Assembly: GCA_019116385.1 (NCBI GenBank)
Contig: DXBU01000183.1
Span: forward strand, 1 to 57,199
DNA from: Candidatus Blautia faecigallinarum
Lineage (GTDB): Bacteria > Bacillota > Clostridia > Lachnospirales > Lachnospiraceae
Direction: 5' to 3'
Length of the DNA: 57,199 bases
Under the pieces are notes generated by a model. The model worked only from the letters and a program-made list of their open reading frames with translations, was not told where the DNA came from and did no database searches. Position numbers and translations under genes: made by a program. The stretch's first letter is position 1, and each line of letters starts with the position of its first letter. This document shows, one piece after another, positions 42,907 through 51,265 of this stretch.

Positions 42907-43968
42907 ATGGCAGAAATAAAATTAAATCATGTAACAAAAATATTTAACCGGGTTAAGGTCATTGACGGCCTTGACCTGGTTATTCCAGACGGAAAATTTA
43001 CTGTTTTGGTGGGTCCTTCCGGATGCGGAAAAACTACGGTGCTGCGGATGATCGCCGGAATCGGACCGGCAACTTCCGGACATATTTATATGGACGGAAA
43101 AGATATTACAGATTTGGATCCGGGTAAACGGGATATTGCCATGGTATTTCAGAACTATGCTATTTATCCCACTATGACGGTGCGGGATAACATTGAATTC
43201 GGGCTGAAAAACAGAAAGGTGCCGAAAGAGGAGCGTGAAAAAAGAATCTCCCAGGTTACGAAGATGGTTGGTTTATGGGAAATGCTGGACCGCAAGCCGT
43301 CCACTCTCTCCGGAGGCCAGCGTCAGAGGATCGCTCTGGCCAGAGCCATGGTAAAAAATCCAAAGGTTTTTCTTATGGATGAACCTCTTTCCAATCTTGA
43401 CGCGAAGCTGCGGAATTCCATGCGCTCGGAACTGATCGAGATGCACAAAAAATTAAAAGCAACTTTTGTGTATGTGACACACGATCAGGTAGAAGCCATG
43501 GCTATGGCAGACAGGATTGTCCTGCTGAATAAGGGAAAGATCATGCAGCAGGGTTCGCCCAGAGAGCTTTATCAGGATCCGGACAATACGTTTACAGCTC
43601 AGTTTATGGGGACGCCGCCCATGAATGTTTTGGATTACGGGAAAGATATACAGCTTGGATTCCGGCCGGAACGGGCGGTTCTTACAAAGGAGTATCCGGA
43701 TGGATATGCTTATGTACGGAAAGCCAGAACCGTCACCTGTGAGATGCTTGGAAGCGAAACAGTATATAAAGTGGAGGCCAACGGCAGGACGGTAATGGTC
43801 AAAAGCCGGGATTGTGATTTTGACGCGGAGCAGGATTGCTGGCTGGCAGTGCCGGACAAGTACCTTTTGTTTTTTGACGGAGAGGGAAAACGTATCCGGC
43901 CCAAAAATGAAAAAGAGAGAAACGAATGTATAAAGAAGATCAGAGGTGAGAAAAATGGCAGAATATGA
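42907..43968 (+). CDS. UgpC/MsmK-type ABC importer ATPase
   Basis: A 353-aa ATPase for the adjacent importer. Walker A GPSGCGKTT (about residues 37-45), signature LSGGQRQRIALARAM, Walker B FLMDEPLSNLDAKLR and switch His VTHDQVEAMAMADR are intact, followed by the C-terminal OB-type MOI regulatory domain (LGFRPERAVL). At this length and with these motifs it belongs to the CUT1/Ugp group. It sits 26 bp after the binding-protein gene and overlaps the next gene by 14 bases. Confidence 0.95.
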   Translation: MAEIKLNHVTKIFNRVKVIDGLDLVIPDGKFTVLVGPSGCGKTTVLRMIAGIGPATSGHIYMDGKDITDLDPGKRDIAMVFQNYAIYPTMTVRDNIEFGLKNRKVPKEEREKRISQVTKMVGLWEMLDRKPSTLSGGQRQRIALARAMVKNPKVFLMDEPLSNLDAKLRNSMRSELIEMHKKLKATFVYVTHDQVEAMAMADRIVLLNKGKIMQQGSPRELYQDPDNTFTAQFMGTPPMNVLDYGKDIQLGFRPERAVLTKEYPDGYAYVRKARTVTCEMLGSETVYKVEANGRTVMVKSRDCDFDAEQDCWLAVPDKYLLFFDGEGKRIRPKNEKERNECIKKIRGEKNGRI

Positions 43969-44881
43969 CCGAGAGGAGTTTGCCCGGCTGCCTTTTAAGA
44001 AAAAACTTGCAAATTGGGCTGTATCCTGGGGGATGGTTCTGCCGGCGATCGTCTTTCTTTTGATTTTTACCATTTACCCCATGTTTAATATTATCCGTCT
44101 CAGTTTTTTCCGGGGAAACGCGCTGAATCCTGTGAAAGAATTTGTAGGGCTGGATAACTACAGACAGATATTTTTTGTGAAGACGGATTTTCTGACCGCC
44201 TTAAAAAATACCGGCTATTATACGATCGTGACGCTGGTGGTTCTGATCACGGCGGCCCTTTTGTTTGCTCTTTGGATGCAGAAGGACCGGAAGATCAACA
44301 ATGTGGCTCAGGTAATGTTTTTTACACCCCATTTGGTGGCTACCATTTCCTGCGCTTTTATCTGGACATGGCTGTACAATAAAAATGATTATGGTCTGTT
44401 TAACACAGTTCTGGAACTTTTTCATATTCCGCCCCAGAACTGGCTGAGTGACTCGGACCTTGCCATGAACGGCATTATCGTGATGAATGTATGGAAATCA
44501 ATCGGATATTACGCGCTGATCATTTTGGCGTCCTTAAAGACGATCCCTGCTGAGATCAATGAGGCAGCCATGTTGGATCAGGCCAGAGGACCGAGAAAAT
44601 TTTTCAAGATCACTCTGCCCCTTTTGTCCCCTCAGCTGTTTTTCATTCTGATAACCATCACCACCGGTACCTTTAAGGTTTTTGACTCTATTCGGATCAT
44701 GACAAATGGAGGACCGGGTGATACCACAAGAGTGATCAGCATGTATATTTATGATTACGCATTTCAAAGGAACAATACCCTGGGGATCGCGTCGGCGGCG
44801 GGAGTTGTTCTTATGGTGATCCTGATCCTGGTGACATTGGTGTACTTCGTTTTTCTGGAAAAGCGGGTTCATTATCAGTAA
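43955..44881 (+). CDS. ABC importer permease (UgpA/MalF type)
   Basis: A 308-aa inner-membrane permease with six hydrophobic segments from WGMVLPAIVFLLIFTIYPM to VVLMVILILVTLVYFVFL. The cytoplasmic EAA loop that contacts the ATPase reads EINEAAMLDQARGPRKFFKITLPLL. A short N-terminus marks the CUT1/UgpA-like group. ATG 43955 has AGAGGTG upstream and lies inside the end of the ATPase gene; an in-frame GTG three codons earlier is part of that site. Confidence 0.94.
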   Translation: MAEYDREEFARLPFKKKLANWAVSWGMVLPAIVFLLIFTIYPMFNIIRLSFFRGNALNPVKEFVGLDNYRQIFFVKTDFLTALKNTGYYTIVTLVVLITAALLFALWMQKDRKINNVAQVMFFTPHLVATISCAFIWTWLYNKNDYGLFNTVLELFHIPPQNWLSDSDLAMNGIIVMNVWKSIGYYALIILASLKTIPAEINEAAMLDQARGPRKFFKITLPLLSPQLFFILITITTGTFKVFDSIRIMTNGGPGDTTRVISMYIYDYAFQRNNTLGIASAAGVVLMVILILVTLVYFVFLEKRVHYQ

Positions 44882-45759
44882 TGACACAGGAGAAGAAAGG
44901 AATACAGGATAAGCAGATGATGAAAAGAAGACTGAAACGATATCTTCCCAGTATGCCTGGAGATATCCTGAAGATAATTGTAATGATAATTTTTGCCTTT
45001 CCCTTTTACTGGATGGTCATAACAGCTTTTAAGCCATACTTTGAGACGATTCAGATGCCGCCCACCCTTTGGCCCCATGATTTTACTCTGGATAATCTGA
45101 AAGAAATATTCACAGGCGCCAATAATATCCTCCAGTATGCCTTTAACTCTATTGTGGTAACGGTATCTGTTGTAGTGATCCAGGCGCTTGTGATGATTCC
45201 TGCCGCCTACGCTTTTGCCACAAGAGAATTTCCTCTTAAAAAGCTTCTGTTCGGAATCGTACTGGTGGCCTTTATGATACCGGAGCAGATTACTTATATC
45301 AGTGTATACCTGATGTTTTCAGATGCGAATATGATCGACTCTTTATGGCCTCAGATCCTTCCTTTTGGAGCGAACGCTTTCGGAATCTTTATGCTTAGGC
45401 AAAGCTTTAAGCAGATTAACGGAGAGATCTTTGAGGCGGCGAGAATGGATAACGCAGGGGAGTGGAAGATCATGATGAAGGTCGCCCTTCCAATCTGCCG
45501 GCCTACTTTGATCGCGGCTATGATGCTGTCTGTGATCGGAATCTGGAATTCCTATTTCTGGCCGCTGGTTATGACAAACAGCGACAAATTCCGTCCGCTT
45601 ACTTTGTATGTGGAGAAATTAAAGCAGGACGTGGAGCAGGGACTGCAGTGGAATATGATCATGGCAGGAAATATGATCCTGGTGGTTCCGATCATAATCA
45701 TTTATTGTTTTGGCAGCAAACAGATTATCAAGGCATTTACATATAATGGAGTGAAATGA
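44881..45759 (+). CDS. ABC importer permease (UgpE/MalG type)
   Basis: A 292-aa second permease with six membrane segments (IIVMIIFAFPFYWMVITAF first). It carries the MalG-type mark after helix 1 (FKPYFETIQMPPTLWP) and an EAA loop INGEIFEAARMDNAGEWKIMMKVALPICRP. Its ATG shares one base with the stop of the UgpA-like gene (TAATG). The pair should form the translocation pore for the UgpB-like binding protein. Confidence 0.94.
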   Translation: MTQEKKGIQDKQMMKRRLKRYLPSMPGDILKIIVMIIFAFPFYWMVITAFKPYFETIQMPPTLWPHDFTLDNLKEIFTGANNILQYAFNSIVVTVSVVVIQALVMIPAAYAFATREFPLKKLLFGIVLVAFMIPEQITYISVYLMFSDANMIDSLWPQILPFGANAFGIFMLRQSFKQINGEIFEAARMDNAGEWKIMMKVALPICRPTLIAAMMLSVIGIWNSYFWPLVMTNSDKFRPLTLYVEKLKQDVEQGLQWNMIMAGNMILVVPIIIIYCFGSKQIIKAFTYNGVK

Positions 45760-47066
45760 CATCTATGAGCAGACATGTGATCGTAATATCCGAAGACGCC
45801 CTGGTCTACGAAGATACCAGGGTGCTGAAACAGTTGCCGGTATTTCAATCTATATGGAGCCAGGCGGCAAGAGTAAAAAAAGTGCGGAGCATTTATCCTA
45901 CGGTAACTTATCCCTGTCATACATCTATGATGACGGGATGCTACCCGGACCGGCACGGGATCATTAATAATGAATTGAGCAATGTGACGGAACTGGCTTC
46001 CGACTGGAACTGGTTTTATGATAAAGTAAAGGTGCCTTCGATTTTTGACCGGGCAAAGGAAAACGGTTTGTCTACGGCAGCTGTTTTCTGGCCGGTGACA
46101 GGAAACTGCCCGTCCATTGATTATCTGATCGATGAGTACTGGCCACAGAAGAAGGGAGAGACCACAGAGGAATGCTTTGCATTCAGCGGAAGCAGCAAAG
46201 AGGTGATCCAAACATGTATCAGCCCCAATGTATGGATGCAGAAACACCGGATCCATCCCTATTGTGATGAATTTGTATGCGCCTGTGCGGCAGATATCAT
46301 CCGGAAGTATAAGCCCAATCTTCTGATGATCCATACGGCCAATATTGACGGGTACAGACATGAGACCGGCCTGTTCAGCCGGAAAGTGACCCATGGCCTT
46401 CATGAGATTGATAACTGGCTTGGATGGATCATAAAAGCGGCACAGGATGCAGGGATTTACGAAGATACGGATTTTTTTATCGTCAGCGATCACGGACAGA
46501 TCAATATCAACCGAGTGATGTGCCCGAATGTAATCTTTGCCAGACGGGGGCTTATCCAGACAGGAGAAGACGGGAAAATTCTGGATTATAAGGCTATGAT
46601 CAAATCTGCCGGCGCATCAGCCCAGGTATTTCTGAAAAATCCCGCAGACAAGGAAGCTTATAAGCAAACCTATGAGATATTGGAGGAGATGTGCCGGGAA
46701 GGAATTTACGGGATCAGCCGCGTGTATACTGCGGAAGAGATAAAGGAGAAAGAGCATCTTGCGGGAGATTTTTCCTTTGTTATTGAGACCGATGGTTATA
46801 CCTCCTTTGGAGGAGACTGGAGAGAGCCACTGGTACGCGGATTTGACACAACAGACTACCGGTTCGGACACGCGACCCATGGACATCATCCGGACAAAGG
46901 CCCATGGCCTACCATGATCGCATTCGGACCTTCCATCAGAAAAGGGGCGGTTCTGGAAACCTGCAGCCTTGTGGACGAGGCGCCTACCTTTGCCGAGGCA
47001 TTGGGAATCTCTCTGGAAAATGCGGATGGTAGAGTGATCCGCGAAATATTAAAAAAGGCAGAATAG
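45756..47066 (+). CDS. Cytosolic phosphodiesterase/pyrophosphatase (alkaline phosphatase superfamily)
   Basis: The 436-aa enzyme belongs to the nucleotide pyrophosphatase/phosphodiesterase branch. The metal site and nucleophile region is YPTVTYPCHTSMMTGCYPDRHGI (Thr nucleophile), with downstream HTANIDGYRHETGLFS, VSDHGQI and FGHATHGHHPDKGPW supplying zinc ligands. There is no signal peptide, unlike many family members, so it should act on imported substrate. It overlaps the permease gene by 4 bases, and a HAD phosphatase follows. Phosphodiester, phosphonate or sulfate ester substrates are all possible. Confidence 0.88.
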   Translation: MTSMSRHVIVISEDALVYEDTRVLKQLPVFQSIWSQAARVKKVRSIYPTVTYPCHTSMMTGCYPDRHGIINNELSNVTELASDWNWFYDKVKVPSIFDRAKENGLSTAAVFWPVTGNCPSIDYLIDEYWPQKKGETTEECFAFSGSSKEVIQTCISPNVWMQKHRIHPYCDEFVCACAADIIRKYKPNLLMIHTANIDGYRHETGLFSRKVTHGLHEIDNWLGWIIKAAQDAGIYEDTDFFIVSDHGQININRVMCPNVIFARRGLIQTGEDGKILDYKAMIKSAGASAQVFLKNPADKEAYKQTYEILEEMCREGIYGISRVYTAEEIKEKEHLAGDFSFVIETDGYTSFGGDWREPLVRGFDTTDYRFGHATHGHHPDKGPWPTMIAFGPSIRKGAVLETCSLVDEAPTFAEALGISLENADGRVIREILKKAE

Positions 47067-47074
47067 GAGTGAAT

Positions 47075-47722
47075 ATGAAAAAAGGTGTGATTTTTGATCT
47101 GGACGGTACGCTTTGGGACGCCTGCGCAGCGATCGCGGATTCCTGGAATGAATACCTTACAGAGAAAAGGACGGATTTGAAGGACTATCATCTTCAGGTC
47201 TGCGAAGGGGATGTGCGCCGGCTTTGCGGACGGACAATGGATGTCTTTGGAGATGAGCTGTTTCCACAGGTGCCGGACGCCGGAGTGAGGAAGGCGCTGG
47301 GGGAAGAATGCTGTGCCTATGAGGTAGAATATCTGAAGCACTCCGGAGGTATGATCTATCCGGGAGTGAAGGAGACGCTTTTAAAGCTTCGTCAGAAGTA
47401 TTCTCTTTATATTGTCAGTAATTGTCAGGCGGGGTATATAGAGGATTTTCTTACCTGGAGCCAAACAGGAGAACTGTTCGAGGATACAGAGGATTATGGA
47501 ACAACTTTAAGACCCAAGGACGAAAATATCCGTCTGTTAATGGAACGCAATGGGATCGACAAAGCGGTGTACGTGGGGGATACTATTACGGACTATAAAA
47601 GTGCAAAAGACGCAGGGATTCCTTTTATTCATTGCAGATTTGGCTTCGGGGATGTAAAGGACGTGCCGGGAGTGGATGCATTTTCCCAGCTGCCGGATGC
47701 AGTGAAATCCATATTGGGTTGA
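47075..47722 (+). CDS. HAD-family phosphatase (phosphoglycolate phosphatase-like)
   Basis: A 215-aa HAD hydrolase: motif I VIFDLDGTLWDA at residues 5-16, a helical cap, motif II IVSNCQ, motif III Lys in LRPKDENIRLLME, and motif IV VYVGDTITDYKSAKDAGIPF. It probably removes phosphate from the product of the preceding phosphodiesterase (inference). ATG 47075 follows AGGAG; a GTG two codons before lacks room. A terminator lies 45 bp after its stop, closing the operon. Confidence 0.9.
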   Translation: MKKGVIFDLDGTLWDACAAIADSWNEYLTEKRTDLKDYHLQVCEGDVRRLCGRTMDVFGDELFPQVPDAGVRKALGEECCAYEVEYLKHSGGMIYPGVKETLLKLRQKYSLYIVSNCQAGYIEDFLTWSQTGELFEDTEDYGTTLRPKDENIRLLMERNGIDKAVYVGDTITDYKSAKDAGIPFIHCRFGFGDVKDVPGVDAFSQLPDAVKSILG

Positions 47723-47766
47723 GAATCCTCTGGCCAGCGACTTTGCCATATAGATTATGAAATGGG

Positions 47767-47805
47767 AGGACATCTTTCTGAGAGACTCAGAAGGGTGTCC
47801 TTTTT
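47767..47805 (+). terminator. Rho-independent terminator of importer operon
   Basis: AGGACA and TGTCCT form the outer stem and TTCTGAG/CTCAGAA the inner stem around a 3-base loop, followed by TTTTTG. Confidence 0.85.
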
Positions 47806-47952
47806 GTAAAAATTTTCAGTACTTGACCGGAAAACTCATTGTACAGGGAAATTTTTTTCGGTAAAATACATATATATTATGTTCACAGAGGCGGCGTATA
47901 CAGCGCCAATACCAATGTTCTTTTGAAAGCATGGAAAGGAGCGGTGAGGGAC

Positions 47953-49032
47953 ATGGCGATTTGGAATCCGTGGCATGGATGCCATAAAATAAGCCCGGGG
48001 TGCAGGAACTGCTATGTCTACCGCCGGGACGGGACCTTTGGAAAGGACAGCAGCATCGTATCCAGGACAGGCGCCTTCGACCTTCCCCTGAAAAGGAAAC
48101 GGCAGAAGGAATATAAGCTTACGGCAGAGGATAATCCGGTTTATACCTGTATGACCTCGGATTTTTTCATCGAAGAAGCGGACGGCTGGCGGCCGGAGAT
48201 CTGGAAGATGATCCGGGAGCGGAAGGACCTTCACTTTGAGATCATCACAAAGCGGATCCACCGCTTTATGGACTGTATCCCTCCTGACTGGGGAGATGGG
48301 TACGAAAATGTAACCATCTGCAGCACCTGTGAAGACCAGGAACGGGCGGACAAGCGGCTGCCGGTGCTTTTAAGCGCCCCTATCCGCCACAGGGAGATCA
48401 TCCATGAGCCCATGCTTGGGGAAATACACATAGAGAAATACCTGGCTTCCGGGAAAATCGAGCATGTGACCTGCGGCGGAGAGTCGGGGGAAAATGCCCG
48501 GCTGCTGGAGTATGCCTGGGTCTTGTCGGTACGGGAGCAGTGCGTTTCGGCAGGAGTGCCTTTTTATTTTAAGCAGACGGGAGCCCTGTTCCGAAAGGAT
48601 GGAAAAATATACCACATTCCCCGTAAAGATCAGATATCCCAGGCCCGGAAAGCCGGCATTAATTTCCTTCCGCAAGAAGGGCTGGAGGAGCTTTTTCAGA
48701 GACTTTCAAAGTCCAGCTTCCGAAGCGGCTTTCATCTGAAGGAAGAGGACAGGGAATATGTAAGAGAGAAGGGAATGGAGACCATAGAGCGCCACGCCCG
48801 TGACTTTATCGCAAAAAGGCTTGCGCCGGCAGAGATCCCAAACGATGGAAAGCAGACCCCTATGAAAGGGCATCCGGTTTTCCTTGCCCAGCATGCCACC
48901 GGAACCTGCTGCCGGGGCTGCCTGAAAAAATGGCACAGGATCCAGCCGGGTACGGAACTGACAAAAGAGCAGCAGGATTATGTGGTGAGAGTACTGATGG
49001 AGTGGATCCGCAGGGAGATGGAAAAAAAATGA
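47953..49032 (+). CDS. DUF5131 (phage Gp37/Gp68-like) protein fused to DUF4186
   Basis: The 359-aa protein starts with the DUF5131 signature WNPWHGCHKISPGCRNCYV, whose three Cys probably bind a metal or iron-sulfur cluster, followed by FEIITKRIHRF, ENVTICSTCEDQERADKRLP, VTCGGESGENARLL and PFYFKQTG. DUF5131 is a radical-SAM-like family also found in phages. From about residue 275 (ERHARDFIAKRLAPAEIPNDGKQ) it continues with a DUF4186-like domain containing HPVFLAQHATGTCCRGCLKKWH. ATG 47953 has GGAGCGGTGAGGG upstream. Function is unknown. Confidence 0.82.
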   Translation: MAIWNPWHGCHKISPGCRNCYVYRRDGTFGKDSSIVSRTGAFDLPLKRKRQKEYKLTAEDNPVYTCMTSDFFIEEADGWRPEIWKMIRERKDLHFEIITKRIHRFMDCIPPDWGDGYENVTICSTCEDQERADKRLPVLLSAPIRHREIIHEPMLGEIHIEKYLASGKIEHVTCGGESGENARLLEYAWVLSVREQCVSAGVPFYFKQTGALFRKDGKIYHIPRKDQISQARKAGINFLPQEGLEELFQRLSKSSFRSGFHLKEEDREYVREKGMETIERHARDFIAKRLAPAEIPNDGKQTPMKGHPVFLAQHATGTCCRGCLKKWHRIQPGTELTKEQQDYVVRVLMEWIRREMEKK

Positions 49033-49112
49033 AATAAATGCTGGAATCTATCCGTTCGGAAGGGGAACTCCATGATACCTGTCACCAATGCAATCAGCTC
49101 TGATGTAATTCG

Positions 49113-49157
49113 AAAGGCTCTTGTGAGAAAACGCCTTTGTCTCTCACAAGAGCCTTT
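49113..49157. terminator. Bidirectional terminator-like palindrome
   Basis: AAAGGCTCTTGTGAGA (49113-49128) and its exact complement (49142-49157) form a 16-bp stem with a 13-base loop between two convergent genes. The flanks provide T-rich or A-rich stretches, so it could work for both. Confidence 0.8.
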
Positions 49158-49198
49158 GTTAATCTTTTAAAAACTTCCTTTAAAAGAGGGGAAAAGGT

Positions 49199-49657
49199 TT
49201 ACCCCTCAATGGCAATATGTTTATGATCTTCAACGGCTTTCTGCTCCGCCTTCTTTGGAATAGAGAGTTTCAAAATACCGTTCTCATATTTAGCCTTTAC
49301 TTCATCCTGAGTAACGCCATCGCCAATGTAGAAACTTCTGCTCATAGCACCGGCGTAACGTTCTTTCCGAATGTATTCACCCTTCTTATCTTTTTCGTCT
49401 TTATCCAGGCCTTTCGTAGCAGAAACGGTCAGATAGCCATCTTCCAGAGTTGCGTTAATTTCGTCCTTCTTGAATCCCGGAAGATCAATATCCATTTCGT
49501 AGCTGTCATCCGTTTCCTTGACATCGGTCTTCATCATGTTCTTTGCGTGCTTCCCATACAGAGGATTTTTCTTTCCGAAGAAGCTGCGTCCCAAATCATC
49601 AAATGAATCCATCCAATCATCAAACAAATTTTCTCCAAAAACGCTAGGCATATACAT
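49199..49657 (-). CDS. Hsp20/alpha-crystallin small heat-shock protein
   Basis: A 152-aa ATP-independent holdase chaperone. The alpha-crystallin domain spans about residues 45-140: DVKETDDSYEMDIDLPGFKKDEI, DGYLTVSATK and the closing NGILKLSIPK (family A-x-x-x-(N/D)GVL). It resembles Hsp18 of clostridia. AAGGAG lies 9 bases before ATG 49657. A CIRCE element overlapping a consensus promoter 160-200 bp upstream indicates HrcA repression and heat induction. Confidence 0.94.
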   Translation of the reverse strand: MYMPSVFGENLFDDWMDSFDDLGRSFFGKKNPLYGKHAKNMMKTDVKETDDSYEMDIDLPGFKKDEINATLEDGYLTVSATKGLDKDEKDKKGEYIRKERYAGAMSRSFYIGDGVTQDEVKAKYENGILKLSIPKKAEQKAVEDHKHIAIEG

Positions 49658-49816
49658 AAGTCATTTCTCCTTTCTAAGAAAACACTTTATTTTAAGTTAT
49701 TAGCACGATCGGAGAAGCCCGAGGTGTCGAGTTTTTTGGAACATCCGGTGAAAGATAATCTTTCGACCTGAGATCTTATCTCTTACTTTTTATCCTTCTT
49801 CCTTTGTTCTGATTAT

Positions 49817-49845
49817 GTTATAGCACCGATTGTTAGCACTGTCAA
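49817..49845 (-). promoter_or_regulatory. Heat-shock promoter of hsp20
   Basis: On the minus strand TTGACA (49845-49840), a 17-bp spacer and TATAAC (49822-49817). The -35 box lies inside the CIRCE element. The leader is about 150 bases long and AT-rich, holding a further TTAGCAC half-site near 49698. Confidence 0.85.
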
Positions 49846-49859
49846 GAGGTGAGTGCTAA
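49833..49859 (-). promoter_or_regulatory. CIRCE operator (HrcA binding site)
   Basis: TTAGCACTG (49833-49841), nine bases, GAGTGCTAA (49851-49859). It differs from the CIRCE consensus TTAGCACTC-N9-GAGTGCTAA at one base. Its overlap with the -35 hexamer explains repression by HrcA at normal temperature. Confidence 0.93.
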
Positions 49860-49954
49860 TTTCACGAATAATTCACATTTATTTGCGGAAGAAGTTGTTA
49901 TTTTCAGACAAATTGCCTTATCGATCTTTACAATTGTAACAGAATAAAAAGAAA

Positions 49955-49998
49955 CAAAAAAGAAGCTCAGCCACTTTCATAACGATTTGTGCCTGAGC
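49955..49998 (-). terminator. Terminator of the tRNA operon
   Basis: GCTCAG (49965-49970) and CTGAGC (49993-49998) with additional inner pairs form the stem. On the minus strand it is followed by TTCTTTTTTG, 86 bases after the tRNA-Ala gene. Confidence 0.7.
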
Positions 49999-50083
49999 AA
50001 AGCGAAAGAAATGCAAGTTAAACACTTGTATTTACCCTAACGTATCGACAATTTTTCGTCTCCAAATTGACGTTGTGAGACAA

Positions 50084-50156
50084 TGGAGCATATGGGATTC
50101 GAACCCACGGCCTCCACAATGCGAATGTGGCGCGCTCCCAACTGCGCTAATGCCCC
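50084..50156 (-). tRNA. tRNA-Ala(CGC)
   Basis: The 73-base cloverleaf folds with acceptor arms GGGGCAT/ATGCTCC and discriminator A. Anticodon stem CCACA/TGTGG closes the loop TTCGCAT, giving anticodon CGC (codon GCG). T arm GTGGGTTCGAATCCCAT is regular. CCA is not encoded. It follows tRNA-Val by 6 bases in the same transcript. Confidence 0.93.
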
Positions 50157-50162
50157 AAAAAA

Positions 50163-50236
50163 TGGAAGCAAGGAGGCTCGAACTCCTGACCTTTCGCGTG
50201 TGAGGCGAACGCTCATCCCGGCTGAGCTATGCTTCC
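50163..50236 (-). tRNA. tRNA-Val(CAC)
   Basis: The 74-base cloverleaf folds with acceptor arms GGAAGCA/TGCTTCC and discriminator A. Anticodon stem TTCGC/GCGAA closes loop CTCACAC, giving anticodon CAC (codon GTG). T arm AGGAGTTCGAGCCTCCT is regular. CCA is not encoded. Confidence 0.93.
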
Positions 50237-50410
50237 ATGACATTTATTATAGCACTTTACCACAGGAAATCAATGAAAAAATCATGAAAAATCAGAGAGG
50301 CATCCGAAAATTTTTTGCTTTTTCACGTAATGAAAATAGAGCAAAGGGGAAATAATAAAGAAAAAGGAGGAAGGACCGCTTTAGAAAGTGGAAGGAGGCA
50401 ACAGACCTGC

Positions 50411-51265
50411 ATGGAGGAAGATCCGGAAATCAGACCCGGCGTCAAGATCAGCGTTATCATGGGAGTATATGGCCAGAAAGAAGAAAAACAGCTTAAAGAT
50501 GCTGTTTTTTCAATTTTAGAACAAAGCTTTCGGGATTTTGAATTTATCATCTACGACGACGGATCCGGCCCGGAGACAGGAACGCTGCTGAAAAAGCTGG
50601 CGGCAGGCGACCGCCGGATCCGCCTTTTCCGGGGAGAAAAAAACAGAGGTCTGGCACATGGACTGAATGTCGGTATCCGTCACTCCCGGGGAACATACAT
50701 CGCCCGCATGGATGCAGATGATATCTCGGCAGGAGACCGGCTGGAAAAACAATACCTCTTTCTGGAAAGCCACCCGGAGTATGGATTTGCAGGATCCAGC
50801 GCCTGGCTTCTGGACGGGCATGGTGTCTGGGGGATACGGCATATGCCGGAAAATCCCGGGCCGGAGGACTTTTTAAGGTTTTCCCCTTATATCCATCCAT
50901 CGGTCCTGTTCCGAAAAGAAGTTTTTAAGGAATACGGTCTATATTCAGAGGCAAAAAAACATCTGCGCTGCGAGGACTATGAACTTTTTCTGCGGCTTTA
51001 TCAGCGGGGCTGCCGGGGCTTTAATATCCGGGAACCTCTGTTTTTTTACAGAGAAGACGAAACGGCATACCGAAAAAGAAAATACCGGTACCGCCTTCGG
51101 GAATGCGGCCTGCGCTTCCGGGAATTTTCCCGGATGGGACTGCTTTCCGGAAAAGGAATTTTATATGCCCTCAGGCCGCTGCTGCTGGGAGCGGTCCCCG
51201 GATCGTGGCTATATAGATGGAAAAAGAAAAAAGAGAGCTGGGAAGGAAAAATTGCTGAAAAATAA
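50411..51265 (+). CDS. Family 2 glycosyltransferase
   Basis: A 284-aa GT-A enzyme that transfers a nucleotide-activated sugar. The N-terminus shows KISVIMGVYGQKEEKQLKDAVFSI and FEFIIYDDGSGPETG, then the metal-binding ARMDADDIS (DxD, about residue 98) and the acceptor-side EDYELFLRLYQRG. The C-terminus is basic and may contact the membrane. AAGGAGG lies 14 bases before ATG 50411, a long spacing, so an alternative start is possible. It heads a polysaccharide cluster and overlaps the next gene by 14 bases. Confidence 0.9.
   Translation: MEEDPEIRPGVKISVIMGVYGQKEEKQLKDAVFSILEQSFRDFEFIIYDDGSGPETGTLLKKLAAGDRRIRLFRGEKNRGLAHGLNVGIRHSRGTYIARMDADDISAGDRLEKQYLFLESHPEYGFAGSSAWLLDGHGVWGIRHMPENPGPEDFLRFSPYIHPSVLFRKEVFKEYGLYSEAKKHLRCEDYELFLRLYQRGCRGFNIREPLFFYREDETAYRKRKYRYRLRECGLRFREFSRMGLLSGKGILYALRPLLLGAVPGSWLYRWKKKKESWEGKIAEK

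Noticed and set aside
50979..51251. N-terminal extension of the 51252 gene
   Set aside because: It reads the glycosyltransferase coding region in another frame and gives Cys/Gly-rich nonsense; the TTG at 51252 has a proper ribosome binding site.
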